The notes below the pieces were generated by a model, which was not told the origin of the DNA, searched no databases, and saw only the letters and a list, made by a program, of their open reading frames with translations. DNA of 64,000 bases from JAEMQF01 sp963791595 (GTDB taxonomy: Bacteria > Pseudomonadota > Gammaproteobacteria > Burkholderiales > Burkholderiaceae_C): assembly GCA_963791595.1 (NCBI GenBank), contig CAWBTF010000030.1, positions 22,843-86,842 of the forward strand. Reading direction: 5' to 3'. Positions 1 through 9,756 of the stretch are shown one piece after another. Position numbers and translations under genes: made by a program. The stretch's first letter is position 1, and each line of letters begins with the position of its first letter.

Positions 1-117
1 CTGCTGCGCGAGAAACACGCCGTCTACCTGGTGCGCTCGGGGCGCATGTGCGTCGCGGGCTTGAACACGAACAACGTCGAGGCGACGGCGGTGGCGTTTG
101 CCGCGGTGCTGCGCTGA
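1..117 (+). CDS. Aromatic/aspartate aminotransferase, C-terminal end (partial)
   Basis: The last 38 residues of a gene that begins before the window, read in frame 1 to a TGA at 115-117. The tail with YLVRSGRMCVAGLN followed by an Asn-Val and an Ala-rich end matches the C-terminus of class I aspartate/tyrosine aminotransferases (PLP enzymes). The conserved Arg of the SGR segment binds the substrate alpha-carboxylate in this family. Only the small-domain end is visible, so substrate preference (aspartate or aromatic amino acids) cannot be decided. Confidence 0.75.
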   Translation: MLREKHAVYLVRSGRMCVAGLNTNNVEATAVAFAAVLR

Positions 118-210
118 ACCTCAACGGGTTGTGCGCGGGCGGCGCAGACTTGGGACGGTTTTCACGAAGGCACCGCTACAAATCGGACTTCTTGCCGCGC
201 CGGGTTTCGC

Positions 211-1942
211 ATGGTGCCTAGACTTGGCGCCATGAACGCACTCTCCAAGAACAAGCTGCTGCTGGCCGTCAAACTCGCGCTCCTGGGGCTTTTCCTCTAT
301 GGAACCAACCAGGGTCTGATCGATCGCGTCAGGGACATCGGCTTGCAGCTGGGGCTCGTTGTGTTCTCAGCCGTCTGGCTCATGGCGCTGCTCGCGCTGG
401 TCGCCGTTGCCTTCACCCCGAAGCGGGGTGTGCGCGTGCTGTGGACGATCCCGCTGGTGGCCTGCAGCATGTTCAGTCTGACTTTCCATCTCATCACCGC
501 GGGACCGATGACACTGAGTGAATTCGAGCGCTTGGTCGGCCTTTTCGCGTTCTTCGACAACGTGCTGGGGAGCTACGGCAATCTGGTCATTGCCGCCGGC
601 ATGTGGTCCTGGCTCGGTGCGATTGCCCTCAACATGCCGCCCTTCCAAACGTTCTCGAATGGCCTTCGAACGCTGCGCGTCCTGCGGCATGCGGGAGCCC
701 TGCAATTCGCACCCGTCATTGCGATCAGCCTGATTCTGTATTCCCGCGGGGGCATGGGCTCGAATGGCATGCCGGTGCAATACGTTCCGATGGCCTTCGC
801 GGCGGTTGTGGGAGTCGAGAGGATGCTCGTCCCACCCGTTCCGCCACGCGCGGGCGTTGCACTGGCGCACACTGGGCGTGCGCCGCTGGGCAAGATCATC
901 GTCATCATGGACGAAAGCATTCGCGGCGACTTTCTAGACGTCAACGCATCGACGGGAGTGCGATCGAACCTGCTCCAGGCAGGCGACTCCCTGGTGAATT
1001 TCGGAGTGGCATCCTCCCAGGCCAATTGCTCCGAAGAGTCGAATGTCAGCCTGCGCTACGGGGCGACCAAGGCAAACTACTTGCGCGATTTGAGCGTCAA
1101 CCCTTCGATATGGGAGTACGCGAAGAAGGCCGGGTACTCGACAACCTATGTCGACGCGCAGCGCCACAACGGGAATTTGCAGAATTTCATGACGGATCTG
1201 GAGCGGTCGCACATCGACCGGTTCATCCAGCTCGATGAACAGGTGACGCCCGCACAAAGGGATCTCGAGATTGCGCGCCGTCTGCGGCAATTCATCGACG
1301 AACCCGCTGCGAACTTCATGTACGTGAACAAAATGGGCTGCCACTTTCCCTACGCCGGGAAGTACCCCGAAGCAGAGAGACGGTTCACCCCGAGCATGGA
1401 CCAAACCTACTTCGGGAATCGAGGCGACCTGCTGGTGAGCCGCCCTTTTGGTGACAAGTGGGGTCCGCAGGAACGCCTGCGTTTTGTCAATTCGTACAAG
1501 AACTGTGTCGGGTGGAATGTCGGCAAGTTCTTCGAGTTGCTGCTGTCAGGCGCTGACCTGAGGAACACCCTCATCGTCTATACCTCCGACCACGGCCAAG
1601 ACTTCCACGAAGACGGAAGACCGGGCTTTGCCACGCACTGCGGCTTGGGTCGTGTCGCGCTCAAGTGAGGGCAGGGTTCCGCTGGCCGCAATTACCCAGG
1701 AGCCTGCCTTGCGTGAGTTGTTTCGCCAAGCCGCGCAGACCAACTCCGGACGTGCCAGCCTGTTCAATCTCCACCCGACGCTGCTGCAGGTCATGGGCTA
1801 CCGGCCGGAAGACCTGGCGCGGGGGAATGACTTCGAGCCCACCCTGTTCCAGGCGTTGCCGGACGAAAACCAGAGGTTCTTGTCGGATTTCTTCGTGCGG
1901 TTCGGCCAGAAACCTGTTTGGAACGACACGCGCAGCGATTGA
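211..1942 (+). pseudogene. Sulfatase/phosphoethanolamine-transferase-like membrane protein, frameshifted
   Basis: The N-terminal 230 or so residues hold several hydrophobic spans. A periplasmic alkaline-phosphatase-fold domain follows, with DESIRGD near the expected nucleophile region and a late metal-site motif TSDHGQDFHEDGRP followed by THCGLG. This is the plan of EptA-like transferases that modify surface glycans or lipid A. The frame closes at 1668, but homologous sequence resumes one frame over and runs to 1942. Removing one A at 1663-1664 gives ...GRVALSEGRVPLAAI..., the usual continuation, so one extra base explains the break. The start could be ATG 211 or ATG 232; neither has a strong ribosome site. 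It may be intact in the living cell if the base is an error. Confidence 0.7.
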
Positions 1943-1961
1943 GCGCGCGGCGCGACGTGGC

Positions 1962-3251
1962 CTACACACGCTCAAACCACATCCGCGCGAACAAGCCCAA
2001 ACCGGTGGCGACGCTGGCGAAGCGATCGCCACGCACCACCCTCGCCGCGGGCACGCGCGCCGCGATGGCCTCGGTCAACGCACGCAAACCGGTGGAGCCG
2101 CCCGTGAAGTACAGCGCGTCGACGCCTTGCGCCGCGAGCCCCGCCTGAGAGACCGCGGCGCGCGCCGCTGCGACGATCTTTTCGGTTTCGGCGCGAAGCG
2201 CGTCTAGCATTTGCACCTCGGAAATTGACACCCCCAAGTGCCGCTCGACCAACCCGAGGTCGATGCGCGCGCGGCCAGCGCCCGCCAGCTCGATCTTCGC
2301 GGCCTCAGCGCGTGCCGCAAGATCGTGGCCGAGGCGCTGGGTCACGGCCGTCATCAGCCGTTCGTGGTGGCGCGCATTCGCATAGTCGCGGCGCCCAGCG
2401 CGCAGCTCGGCCACGCGCTGCGGCGTGTAGACGGTGTTGATGAGGTGCCAGGTCGCGAGGTCGAAGTAAACGCCGCTCGGCACTTCGCGCGCCGGCTCGT
2501 CGCCGCGCGGCGGACCGAACGCGCCGAAGCCGAGCTCGGGCAGGATGGCGCTGAGTTCGACGCGCCGGTCAAAGTCGCCTCCGGCACTGTGCACGCCGTG
2601 GTTGGCCAGGATGTCGGCCTTGCGGTCGGGGCGCTCGCGCTGCCGGGGGCCGACGCGCACGACGGAGAAGTCCGACGTGCCGCCGCCGATGTCGGCAACG
2701 AGCACGATCTCTTCGTGGTCCACGCCGCGTTCGTAGTCGAGCGCCGCGGCGATCGGTTCAAACTGGAACTGCACTTCGGCAAAGCCGACCTGGCGCGCCG
2801 CCGCTTCGAGCGCGGCCTGGGCTTGCGCGTCGCGCACGGGATCGTCGTCGACGAAGAACACCGGTCGTCCCAGCACCGCGCGGCGAATTGCTTGCCCGGC
2901 CTGCGCTTCAGCGCAGGCCTTCAGGTGTTGCAAGTAACCGGCAACCACGTCGTGGTACTTGACGCCGCGGCCGCCACCGACTTCCGTCGTCTGGTCGAGC
3001 AGCTTGGAGCCGAGCAGGCTTTTCATCGAGCGCATCAGCCGGCCGTCGATGCCGTCCACATACGCCGCGATCGCGGCGCGGCCGAAACTGCGCGGCACTT
3101 GTGCGCCGCCTGCGCCGGCTTCAGCGTGATAGAACACGGCCGTCGGCATGGTTTTCTCACCCGGCTCGAGCTCGACGAGCTGCATCTCCCCCAACGCGCC
3201 GCGAACGCCAATGGCGGAGTTCGAGGTGCCGAAATCGATCGCGCAGAACAT
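1962..3251 (-). CDS. yegD: Hsp70-family chaperone, YegD-like
   Basis: A 429-residue protein with the actin/Hsp70 ATPase fold and no C-terminal substrate-binding domain, as in E. coli YegD (450 residues). Visible motifs: phosphate 1 DFGTSNSAIG at the N-terminus, phosphate 2 ADIGGGTSDFSVV near residue 200, and the adenosine motif FTGGSTGLRALTEAI near residue 390. The QFEPIAAALDYE segment is also as in YegD. ATG at 3251 is chosen because it puts FCAIDFGTSN at the N-terminus; a TTG at 3278 would add nine residues. Its client proteins are unknown. It is convergent with the sulfatase-like gene. Confidence 0.82.
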   Translation of the reverse strand: MFCAIDFGTSNSAIGVRGALGEMQLVELEPGEKTMPTAVFYHAEAGAGGAQVPRSFGRAAIAAYVDGIDGRLMRSMKSLLGSKLLDQTTEVGGGRGVKYHDVVAGYLQHLKACAEAQAGQAIRRAVLGRPVFFVDDDPVRDAQAQAALEAAARQVGFAEVQFQFEPIAAALDYERGVDHEEIVLVADIGGGTSDFSVVRVGPRQRERPDRKADILANHGVHSAGGDFDRRVELSAILPELGFGAFGPPRGDEPAREVPSGVYFDLATWHLINTVYTPQRVAELRAGRRDYANARHHERLMTAVTQRLGHDLAARAEAAKIELAGAGRARIDLGLVERHLGVSISEVQMLDALRAETEKIVAAARAAVSQAGLAAQGVDALYFTGGSTGLRALTEAIAARVPAARVVRGDRFASVATGLGLFARMWFERV

Positions 3252-3387
3252 GCAGACGAGCGCGTGGTCGCGGTGCAAAGGGGGGTCGGATTCTAGGGGC
3301 CGGAGTCGGACATTGCGTCGCGCCCCCCAAGCGTCACGCTATCCTGCTATCTTCGACAGCATCGCGATCCACAAGGAACCCCGAACC

Positions 3388-3864
3388 ATGCAGCAATGGA
3401 GTGAACGCATCCTCTTGTTTGTCTTGTCCATGGCGCTGTGCGGCGTCGTGGCTGCGGCCGACACGGTGGAAGTCAAGCCCGCGACCGATGCGCTGAGCCC
3501 GGCGCGCGCCCAAATCGCCGCGAAGAACTGGAGCGGCGCGATCGACGAGCTCAAGCGCGTCAACGACGCGGGCAACGCCGACTGGAACAACCTGATGGGT
3601 TACTGCCACCGAAAATCGAAAGCGCCGGACCTCGCGGCGGCCGAGAAGTTCTACAACGAGGCGCTGCGCATCAACCCCAAGCACCGTGGCGCGCTTGAGT
3701 ATTCGGGCGAGCTGTACCTGATGCAGGGCGACCTGGCCAAGGCCGAGCAGCGCCTTGCGGCGCTGGACAAGGCGTGTTTTTTGCCCTGCGAGGAGTACAA
3801 GGATCTGAAGAATGCGGTCGCGCGCTTCAAGGCGGCGGGCAACAAGTACGTGGCAGCCCAGTAG
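3388..3864 (+). CDS. Secreted TPR-repeat protein
   Basis: 158 residues. ATG 3388 follows an AAGGAA ribosome site at about 3373. The N-terminus is a signal peptide: a positive start, a hydrophobic core LLFVLSMALCGVV and AAA before the mature part. The body contains TPR-like helices (AAEKFYNEALRINPKHRGALE, then YLMQGDLAKAEQRLAALDK), so a periplasmic protein-protein scaffold is likely. A Cys pair, CFLPC, lies near the C-terminus and could form a disulfide. Proteins of this type are common in Burkholderiales and mostly unstudied; no partner is evident, although a PhoD phosphatase gene starts 36 bases downstream. Confidence 0.72.
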   Translation: MQQWSERILLFVLSMALCGVVAAADTVEVKPATDALSPARAQIAAKNWSGAIDELKRVNDAGNADWNNLMGYCHRKSKAPDLAAAEKFYNEALRINPKHRGALEYSGELYLMQGDLAKAEQRLAALDKACFLPCEEYKDLKNAVARFKAAGNKYVAAQ

Positions 3865-3899
3865 TTTGCCGGGCGGGCCTTGACAGAGCCAAGCGCGCG

Positions 3900-5462
3900 A
3901 TGAACCGCCGCGACAGCCTCGCGCGGCTCAGCCGTGGCGCCGCGGCCTGGGCCTGGGCCAGCCTGTTCGGTGCCACCGCGCCGGCCACTCGCGCGGCCAC
4001 GCCGCTGCCGCGTGGCGAGTATCCGTTCACGCTGGGCGTGGCCAGCGGCATGCCGCGGCCCGATTCGGTGGTGCTCTGGACGCGCCTCGCGCCGCGCCCG
4101 CACGCGCCGCTCGGCGGTTTGCCCGACGCGCCGATTGACGTGCGCTGGGAACTGGCGCAGGACGAAGGCTTCTCGCGCGGCTTGCGCAGCGGCACGTTCA
4201 CGGCGCGGCCCGAGCATGGGCACAGCGTGCACGTGCAGGCCGAAGGGCTGCCGAGCGCGACACCGCTGTTCTACCGTTTCCTCGTCGGCGACGCCGTCAG
4301 CCCACTGGGCCGTACGCGCACCGCGCCGGCGCCTGACGCCGCGGTGGCGCGGCTGCGCATCGCGCTCGCGTCGTGCCAGCACTACGAGCAGGGCGCGTTT
4401 GCGGCGCACCGCGACATTGCCGAGCACGACCTCGACGCGGTGCTGTTCGTCGGCGACTACATCTACGAGTCAAGCAACCCGCGCTACCGCTTGCGCTCGC
4501 ACGAAGGTCCGCCGCCGAAGACGCTGGCCGAGTACCGCGCGCGCCACGCCACCTACAAATTCGACGCCGACCTGCGCGCCGCGCACGCCGCCCACCCCTG
4601 GCTGCTGACCTGGGACGACCACGAAGTCGAAAACGATTACGCCAACGACCAGAGCCCGTCGGGCAAGCCGCCCGAGGAATTTCTGGCACGCCGCGCCGCC
4701 GCGTACAAGGCCTACTTCGAACACATGCCGGTCGCGCCGAGCATGGCCCCGCAGGGCGCGGCGATGCGCATCCACCAGCACTTCACCTGGGGCCGCTTGG
4801 CGGAGCTGTGGACGCTCGACTCGCGCCAATACCGCAGCGCGCAGGCCTGCGGCGAGCCGGGGCGCGGCGGCGGAAGGGTGCTGGCCGATTGCGGCGAGCT
4901 CGCGCTCGAGTCGCGCAGCCTGCTCGGCATGGAGCAGGAACAGTGGCTGGCGCAAGGCCTGGCGCGCAGCGACCGGCGCTGGAAACTGCTGGGGCAAGGC
5001 AGCCAGGTGTGCCCGGGCGGTATCCAATCGCCCATGGGTCGACGCATTTTTTCCGACGGCTGGGACGGCTACCCACGCGCCCGCGCGCGCTTCATGCAGT
5101 CGATTGCGGAGACACGCAACGGCAACGTCGTGTGTCTGGGCGGCGACGTGCACCGCCACCTCGCCGCGCAGCTGCGCGGCGGCGTGGACCGAACCTCGCC
5201 GATCGTCGCCGCCGAATTCGTCTGCAGCTCGATCACGAGCCACGGGGTGTCGGAAGCAGTGATGGAGTTGATGCGATCCAGCAACCCGGACATCGTGCAT
5301 GGCCGCAGCGACGAACGCGGCTACGCGCTGATCGAGGTCACTCCCGGCGCCGCGAGTTGCGAATTCCGGGCGACGCCGTTCCCGGCGAGGGCGCAGGCGA
5401 AGCTGACGACGCAGGCCCGATTTGTCGCCGAGGCCGGCCGGCCGGGGGTGGCTACTGCATAG
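3900..5462 (+). CDS. PhoD-like alkaline phosphatase/phosphodiesterase, Tat-exported
   Basis: 520 residues from ATG 3900. The N-terminus MNRRDSLARL followed by an Ala-rich core and ATRAA is a twin-arginine signal, so the folded enzyme is exported. An N-terminal beta domain (LGVASGMPRPDSVVLWTRLAP) leads into the metallophosphatase domain with VLFVGDYIYE, WDDHEVENDYAND, LLGQGSQ and LGGDVHRH, the metal and active-site motifs of PhoD. PhoD enzymes need Ca and Fe and cleave phosphomonoesters and diesters outside the cytoplasm. It lies just after the secreted TPR gene on the same strand. No Pho box was recognised upstream. Confidence 0.88.
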   Translation: MNRRDSLARLSRGAAAWAWASLFGATAPATRAATPLPRGEYPFTLGVASGMPRPDSVVLWTRLAPRPHAPLGGLPDAPIDVRWELAQDEGFSRGLRSGTFTARPEHGHSVHVQAEGLPSATPLFYRFLVGDAVSPLGRTRTAPAPDAAVARLRIALASCQHYEQGAFAAHRDIAEHDLDAVLFVGDYIYESSNPRYRLRSHEGPPPKTLAEYRARHATYKFDADLRAAHAAHPWLLTWDDHEVENDYANDQSPSGKPPEEFLARRAAAYKAYFEHMPVAPSMAPQGAAMRIHQHFTWGRLAELWTLDSRQYRSAQACGEPGRGGGRVLADCGELALESRSLLGMEQEQWLAQGLARSDRRWKLLGQGSQVCPGGIQSPMGRRIFSDGWDGYPRARARFMQSIAETRNGNVVCLGGDVHRHLAAQLRGGVDRTSPIVAAEFVCSSITSHGVSEAVMELMRSSNPDIVHGRSDERGYALIEVTPGAASCEFRATPFPARAQAKLTTQARFVAEAGRPGVATA

Positions 5463-5520
5463 AAGCGCGTCGGACTCCGCAATGGGTTCGGGTTCGGCCC
5501 CACGACGCTGCCGCAGTGCT

Positions 5521-6306
5521 TCACACCTCGATGATCAAACCGGGCTCGTGCTTCAAGGTCTCGCCGCGCAACGCCAGGCCACGCGAATTGCACACGACCC
5601 GAGTGCGGCCCCGCGCATGCGCATGCATGTAGTCGTGCCGGCAATGCAAGTGGCCGTGCAGCCACAGGTCGGCCAGAGGCAGTAGGTCGTCGTCGGCGTT
5701 GCAGAAGCTCGCGGTCGTGGGCTGCGCGCCGAAGCGCGGGTCGGCGCTGCGAAAGCTCGGCGCGAAATGGGTGATCACGACGGTGGCGTGGCAGGGTTCG
5801 GTGTCGTTCGTCTCGGCAACACGCGTGAGTTCGACCTTCAGCCAGGCGCGGCACGCCAGCGCTTCGATGCGTACCGCAGCGGCGTCGAACGGCGCGCCGT
5901 GTTGCGTCGCGCGCATCACGCGTTGAAAGTAGTCCGCCGCGCGCAACGCCTTGGCGCGCTTTGCGGGGCCGAACAGGTCGAAATCGGCCCAGCGGATCGT
6001 CGCGACGAAGCGGATGCGGCGCCCCAGCGAATCGCTCAGCACCAGGCTTTCGCGCTCGAGCAGGCGCAGCCCCAGGCGCGCGCAATGCTCGGCCAGCGCC
6101 AGCCAGGCGTGGTTCAGTTCGCGTCCGTCGAATTCGTGGTTTCCCGCGACGAACAGCACCGGCACCGGCCAGCCGCGAAACCGCTCCAGCGCCACCCAGG
6201 TGCTGTCGATGTCTCCCGCCAGCACCAGCAGTTCGGCTTGTGGCGCGGGCTCGGGTTCGAAATCTTCCGACTCGAGGTGCAGGTCGGACAGCAGTTGCAG
6301 GCGCAT
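5521..6306 (-). CDS. Metallophosphoesterase
   Basis: 261 residues with the calcineurin-like metal motifs in order: SDLHLES at residue 7, LAGDID near 30, VAGNHEFDG near 55, VITHFAPS near 180 and WLHGHLH near 215. ATG 6306 is used because it places the first motif at the N-terminus; the longer frame to 6348 runs through a hairpin region. The protein is likely cytoplasmic. Substrate is not predictable; related small enzymes act on phosphodiesters. It follows hutI on the same strand, separated by inverted repeats. Confidence 0.8.
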   Translation of the reverse strand: MRLQLLSDLHLESEDFEPEPAPQAELLVLAGDIDSTWVALERFRGWPVPVLFVAGNHEFDGRELNHAWLALAEHCARLGLRLLERESLVLSDSLGRRIRFVATIRWADFDLFGPAKRAKALRAADYFQRVMRATQHGAPFDAAAVRIEALACRAWLKVELTRVAETNDTEPCHATVVITHFAPSFRSADPRFGAQPTTASFCNADDDLLPLADLWLHGHLHCRHDYMHAHARGRTRVVCNSRGLALRGETLKHEPGLIIEV

Positions 6307-6326
6307 CGACGGCGGGCTTGCCGTCT

Positions 6327-6407
6327 CAAGCAAATGTGGCTTTGCCACTTTGCTTGACCCCTGGGGGCGGGAATGACGAAGTCATTTCCTGGGGGTACTC
6401 AGGAGTA
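6327..6407. repeat. Three consecutive inverted repeats between hutI and the metallophosphoesterase gene
   Basis: 6327-6356 folds as CAAGCAAA/TTTGCTTG flanking GTGGC-TTT-GCCAC (13 pairs, one bulge). 6372-6386 folds as AATGAC-GAA-GTCATT inside G/C-rich flanks. 6396-6407 folds as TACTC-AG-GAGTA and overlaps the hutI stop. Together they may end or attenuate hutI transcription, or be a palindromic repeat element. No clear U-run follows, so a classic terminator is not certain. Confidence 0.5.
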
Positions 6408-7637
6408 CGGGGCTTCGCGCCGCTCGAGCGCCACGCCGCGGCGCAGCCGCACGCGCAGCGGGCTCGCGCCGATCGCATGCGCCAGCTCCGCGGTGTGGTC
6501 GACGTTCCACAGGCACAGGTCGGCGTGTTTGCCGACCTGAACCGTGCCGCGTGTTTCGGCGATGCCCAGCGCCATCGCCGCGTTGCGCGTCACGCCGAGC
6601 AGGGCCTCGGCGGTCGTCATGCGAAACAGCACGCAGGCCATGTTCATCATCAGCGGCAGGTGCGTCGTCGGGCTGGTGCCGGGGTTGCAGTCGGTGGCCA
6701 CCGCCATCGGCACGCCGTAGCGCCGCAGCAGTGCGATCGGCGGCAGGTGCGTGTCGCGCAGGAAATAGTAGGCGCCGGGCAGCATCACCGCCACCGTTCC
6801 GGCGCGCGCCAGCGCGGCGACGCCGGCTTCGTCGGTGTGCTCCAGGTGGTCGGCCGAGAGTGCGCCGAACTCGGCGGCGAGCGCCGCGCCGCCCTGGTTC
6901 GACAGTTGGTCGGCGTGCAGCTTCACCGGCAGGTCGAAAGCGCGCGCGGCATCGAAGATGCGGCGCGTCTGCGCCGGGCTGAACGCGATGTTTTCGCAGA
7001 ACGCGTCCACCGCGTCGGCCAGGTTCAGGCGCACCGCCTCGGGCAGGATGTGTTCGACGATGTGGCTCACGTAGTCGTCGGCGTTGCCCATGAACTCGGG
7101 CGGCACGGCGTGCGCGGCGAGCAGCGTCGTGCGCACGTTGATCGGTTGCTCGGTGCCCAGCTGGCGCGCGACGCGCAGCGATTTCAGTTCGGCCTTCAGC
7201 GACAACCCGTAGCCGCTCTTGATCTCCACCGTGGTCACGCCGTGGTCGATCATCGCCTCGACACGGCGCGCAGACTGCTTCAGCAGGTCCACCGGATTCG
7301 CTTCGCGCGTATGGTCCACCGTGGACAGGATGCCGCCGCCGGCGCGCGCGATCTCTTCGTAGCTCACGCCGCGCTGGCGCAGTTCGAACTCCTGCGCCCG
7401 ATCCCCCGCGTAGACGAGGTGGGTGTGGCAGTCGATCAGCCCTGGCGTGAGCAGCGCGCCGTCGCCGTCGAGCTCGTCGTGCACGCGGATGCTCGGGTCA
7501 AGCGTACCGATCGGACCCATGCCGACGATGAAGCCCTTGGAGATGGTGACGAAGGCCGGCGGCGACACGGAACATGCATCGTCGACACAGGTCACGACGC
7601 GCACGTTGCGAATCAACAGATCGATCGTCAGGGCCAT
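6399..7637 (-). CDS. hutI: Imidazolonepropionase
   Basis: 412 residues, the usual size. The enzyme hydrolyses imidazolone-5-propionate to N-formimino-glutamate, the third step of histidine breakdown, in the cytoplasm. Amidohydrolase motifs are clear: DCHTHLVYAGDR with the metal histidines near residue 70, the substrate loop GVSYEEIARAGGGILSTV, HADQLSNQGGAALAAE near 240, and the metal Asp in ATDCNPGTSPT near 320. ATG 7637 is preferred over a TTG at 7655. The other hut genes would be expected upstream on this strand, but pckG is there instead, so hutI is separated from the rest of the pathway in this window. Confidence 0.95.
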   Translation of the reverse strand: MALTIDLLIRNVRVVTCVDDACSVSPPAFVTISKGFIVGMGPIGTLDPSIRVHDELDGDGALLTPGLIDCHTHLVYAGDRAQEFELRQRGVSYEEIARAGGGILSTVDHTREANPVDLLKQSARRVEAMIDHGVTTVEIKSGYGLSLKAELKSLRVARQLGTEQPINVRTTLLAAHAVPPEFMGNADDYVSHIVEHILPEAVRLNLADAVDAFCENIAFSPAQTRRIFDAARAFDLPVKLHADQLSNQGGAALAAEFGALSADHLEHTDEAGVAALARAGTVAVMLPGAYYFLRDTHLPPIALLRRYGVPMAVATDCNPGTSPTTHLPLMMNMACVLFRMTTAEALLGVTRNAAMALGIAETRGTVQVGKHADLCLWNVDHTAELAHAIGASPLRVRLRRGVALERREAPYS

Positions 7638-7699
7638 CGGAGGCGTCGGTTTCAAGGTCGCAGTACAAGGGCGCCTGCGCGACGCCGCCGATCGGGCGG

Positions 7700-9565
7700 C
7701 TAGCGTTCGAGGCGCTTGCGGATGCTGGCCATCGTGTCAAGCAGCGTTGGCGGCAGATGATAGGCCAGTTGCTTGAAAAGTTCGCCGTGCAGCGTGAGCT
7801 CCTGGGTCCACGCCGCGGGGTCGATGTCGGTCACCTGCCGGAACTGGGCCGCGTTGAAGTCGAGGCCCTTCCAGTTCAGGTCGGCGTAGCCCGGGCTCAC
7901 GCCCATGAGGTGGTCTTCGCCCTTGGAGCGGCCCTGGATGCGCTCGACGATCCACTGCAGCACACGCATGTTCTCGCCGTAACCCGGCCAGACGAATTTG
8001 CCGTCCGGCCCCTTGCGGAACCAGTTGACGCAGTAGATGCGCGGCAGCGCGGCCTTGCCCGCTTCGAGTTTCGCGCCCAGATCCAGCCAATGCTGGAAAT
8101 AGTCGCTCATGTTGTAGCCAATGAAGGGCAGCATCGCGAACGGGTCGCGTCGCACCACGCCTTGTGCCCCGCTCGCGGCGGCGGTCGTCTCCGAACCCAT
8201 CGTCGCCGCCAAGTAGACGCCTTCGACCCAGTTGCGCGCTTCCGTGACCAGCGGCACCGTCGTCGAGCGCCGGCCGCCGAACACGAACGCGTCGATCGGC
8301 ACGCCTGCGGGGTTGTCCCATTCGGGGTCGAGTGCGGGGTTGTTGGTCGCGGCGACGGTGAAGCGCGAATTCGGGTGTGCTGCCTTGGCGCCGGTCTGCT
8401 TGGCGACCGCCGGCGTCCAGTCCTTGCCTTGCCAGTCGATCAGGTGCGCGGGTGGGGCATCGGTCATGCCTTCCCACCAGACGTCGCCGTCATCGGTGCG
8501 CGCCACGTTCGTGAAGATCACGTCACTGCGCAGGCTCGCCATGCAATTCGAATTGGTGTGCTCGTTGGTTCCCGGCGCGACGCCGAAATAACCCGCTTCC
8601 GGGTTGATCGCGTACAGGCGTCCGTCCTTGCCGGGTTTGATCCACGCGATGTCTTCGCCGATCGTCGTGACTTTCCAGCCCTGCATTGCCTCGGGCGGCA
8701 CGAGCATCGCGAAATTGGTCTTGCCACAGGCGCTGGGGAATGCTGCCGCGACATGGTGTTTCTTGCCGTCGGGCGAGGTGACGCCCAGCACCAGCATGTG
8801 TTCGGCGAGCCAACCCTGGTCGCGCCCCATCGTGCTGGCGATACGCAGCGCGAAGCACTTCTTGCCGAGCAGCGCGTTGCCGCCGTAGCCGCTGCCGTAG
8901 CTCCAGATTTCCTGCGTCTCGGGGTAGTGCACGATGTACTTGGTGTCGTTGCACGGCCAAGGCACGTCTTTCTCGCCTTCGCGCAGCGGCGCGCCGACGC
9001 TGTGCATGCAGGGCACGAAGTGGCCGTCGCTGCCCAGCACGTCGAGCACGGCGCGTCCCATGCGCGTCATGATCTTCATGTTCACCGCGACGTAGGCGCT
9101 GTCCGACAGTTCGACGCCGATGTGCGCGATCGGCGAACCCAGCGGTCCCATGCTGAACGGCACCACGTACATCGTGCGCCCGCGCATGCAACCCTCGAAC
9201 AGCGCCTTGTCGCCGCTTTGCAGCAGCTCGCGCATTTGCGCCGGTGCCATCCAGTTGTTCGTGGGGCCGGCGTCTTCCTTGCGGGCGCTGCAGATATAGG
9301 TTCGGTCTTCGACGCGTGCCACGTCGCTCGGGCTGCTTCGTGCGAGGTAGCTGTTCGGGCGCAGCTTCGGGTTGAGCCGCTCCATCGTTCCCGCGGCCAC
9401 CAGCTGCGCGCACAGGCGGTCGTACTCCGCTTCGCTGCCGTCGCACCAATAGACATCGCGCGCCTGCGTCAGCGCCGCCATCTCTTCGACCCATTCGATG
9501 AGCCTCGCGTGGCGAACGTGGGGCGGGAGGGTCAGGCGCAGGGCTTCGATGGTGAGTGAGGTCAT
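7700..9565 (-). CDS. pckG: Phosphoenolpyruvate carboxykinase (GTP)
   Basis: 621 residues, the normal length for the GTP-dependent class. It converts oxaloacetate and GTP to phosphoenolpyruvate, the entry to gluconeogenesis. The kinase loop FPSACGKTNFAM (P-loop with the reactive Cys) lies near residue 280, the metal site and R-loop region near 80-90 and 240-260, and the guanine-pocket sequence FGGRRSTTVPL near 430. ATG 9565 (MTSLTIEAL) is preferred to a longer start at 9595. It stands as a single gene upstream of hutI with 62 bases between. Confidence 0.95.
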   Translation of the reverse strand: MTSLTIEALRLTLPPHVRHARLIEWVEEMAALTQARDVYWCDGSEAEYDRLCAQLVAAGTMERLNPKLRPNSYLARSSPSDVARVEDRTYICSARKEDAGPTNNWMAPAQMRELLQSGDKALFEGCMRGRTMYVVPFSMGPLGSPIAHIGVELSDSAYVAVNMKIMTRMGRAVLDVLGSDGHFVPCMHSVGAPLREGEKDVPWPCNDTKYIVHYPETQEIWSYGSGYGGNALLGKKCFALRIASTMGRDQGWLAEHMLVLGVTSPDGKKHHVAAAFPSACGKTNFAMLVPPEAMQGWKVTTIGEDIAWIKPGKDGRLYAINPEAGYFGVAPGTNEHTNSNCMASLRSDVIFTNVARTDDGDVWWEGMTDAPPAHLIDWQGKDWTPAVAKQTGAKAAHPNSRFTVAATNNPALDPEWDNPAGVPIDAFVFGGRRSTTVPLVTEARNWVEGVYLAATMGSETTAAASGAQGVVRRDPFAMLPFIGYNMSDYFQHWLDLGAKLEAGKAALPRIYCVNWFRKGPDGKFVWPGYGENMRVLQWIVERIQGRSKGEDHLMGVSPGYADLNWKGLDFNAAQFRQVTDIDPAAWTQELTLHGELFKQLAYHLPPTLLDTMASIRKRLER

Positions 9566-9756
9566 CCTGGTTCCAATGGCTGCCGGTGGCGGCATTTTCG
9601 GCGCAGTGTACTTCCGCCCTCTTCACCGCTTTGCGGGGGAAAGCCGACCCGGATGCGGCACTAAGTCATGGCCCGGGCCGGCTTCGCTGGGCCGTGTCCT
9701 TGCGGCTTGCGCCGACACGATGAACAGTGGCGGCTTCGCCGAAGCGGACTTTCTCC

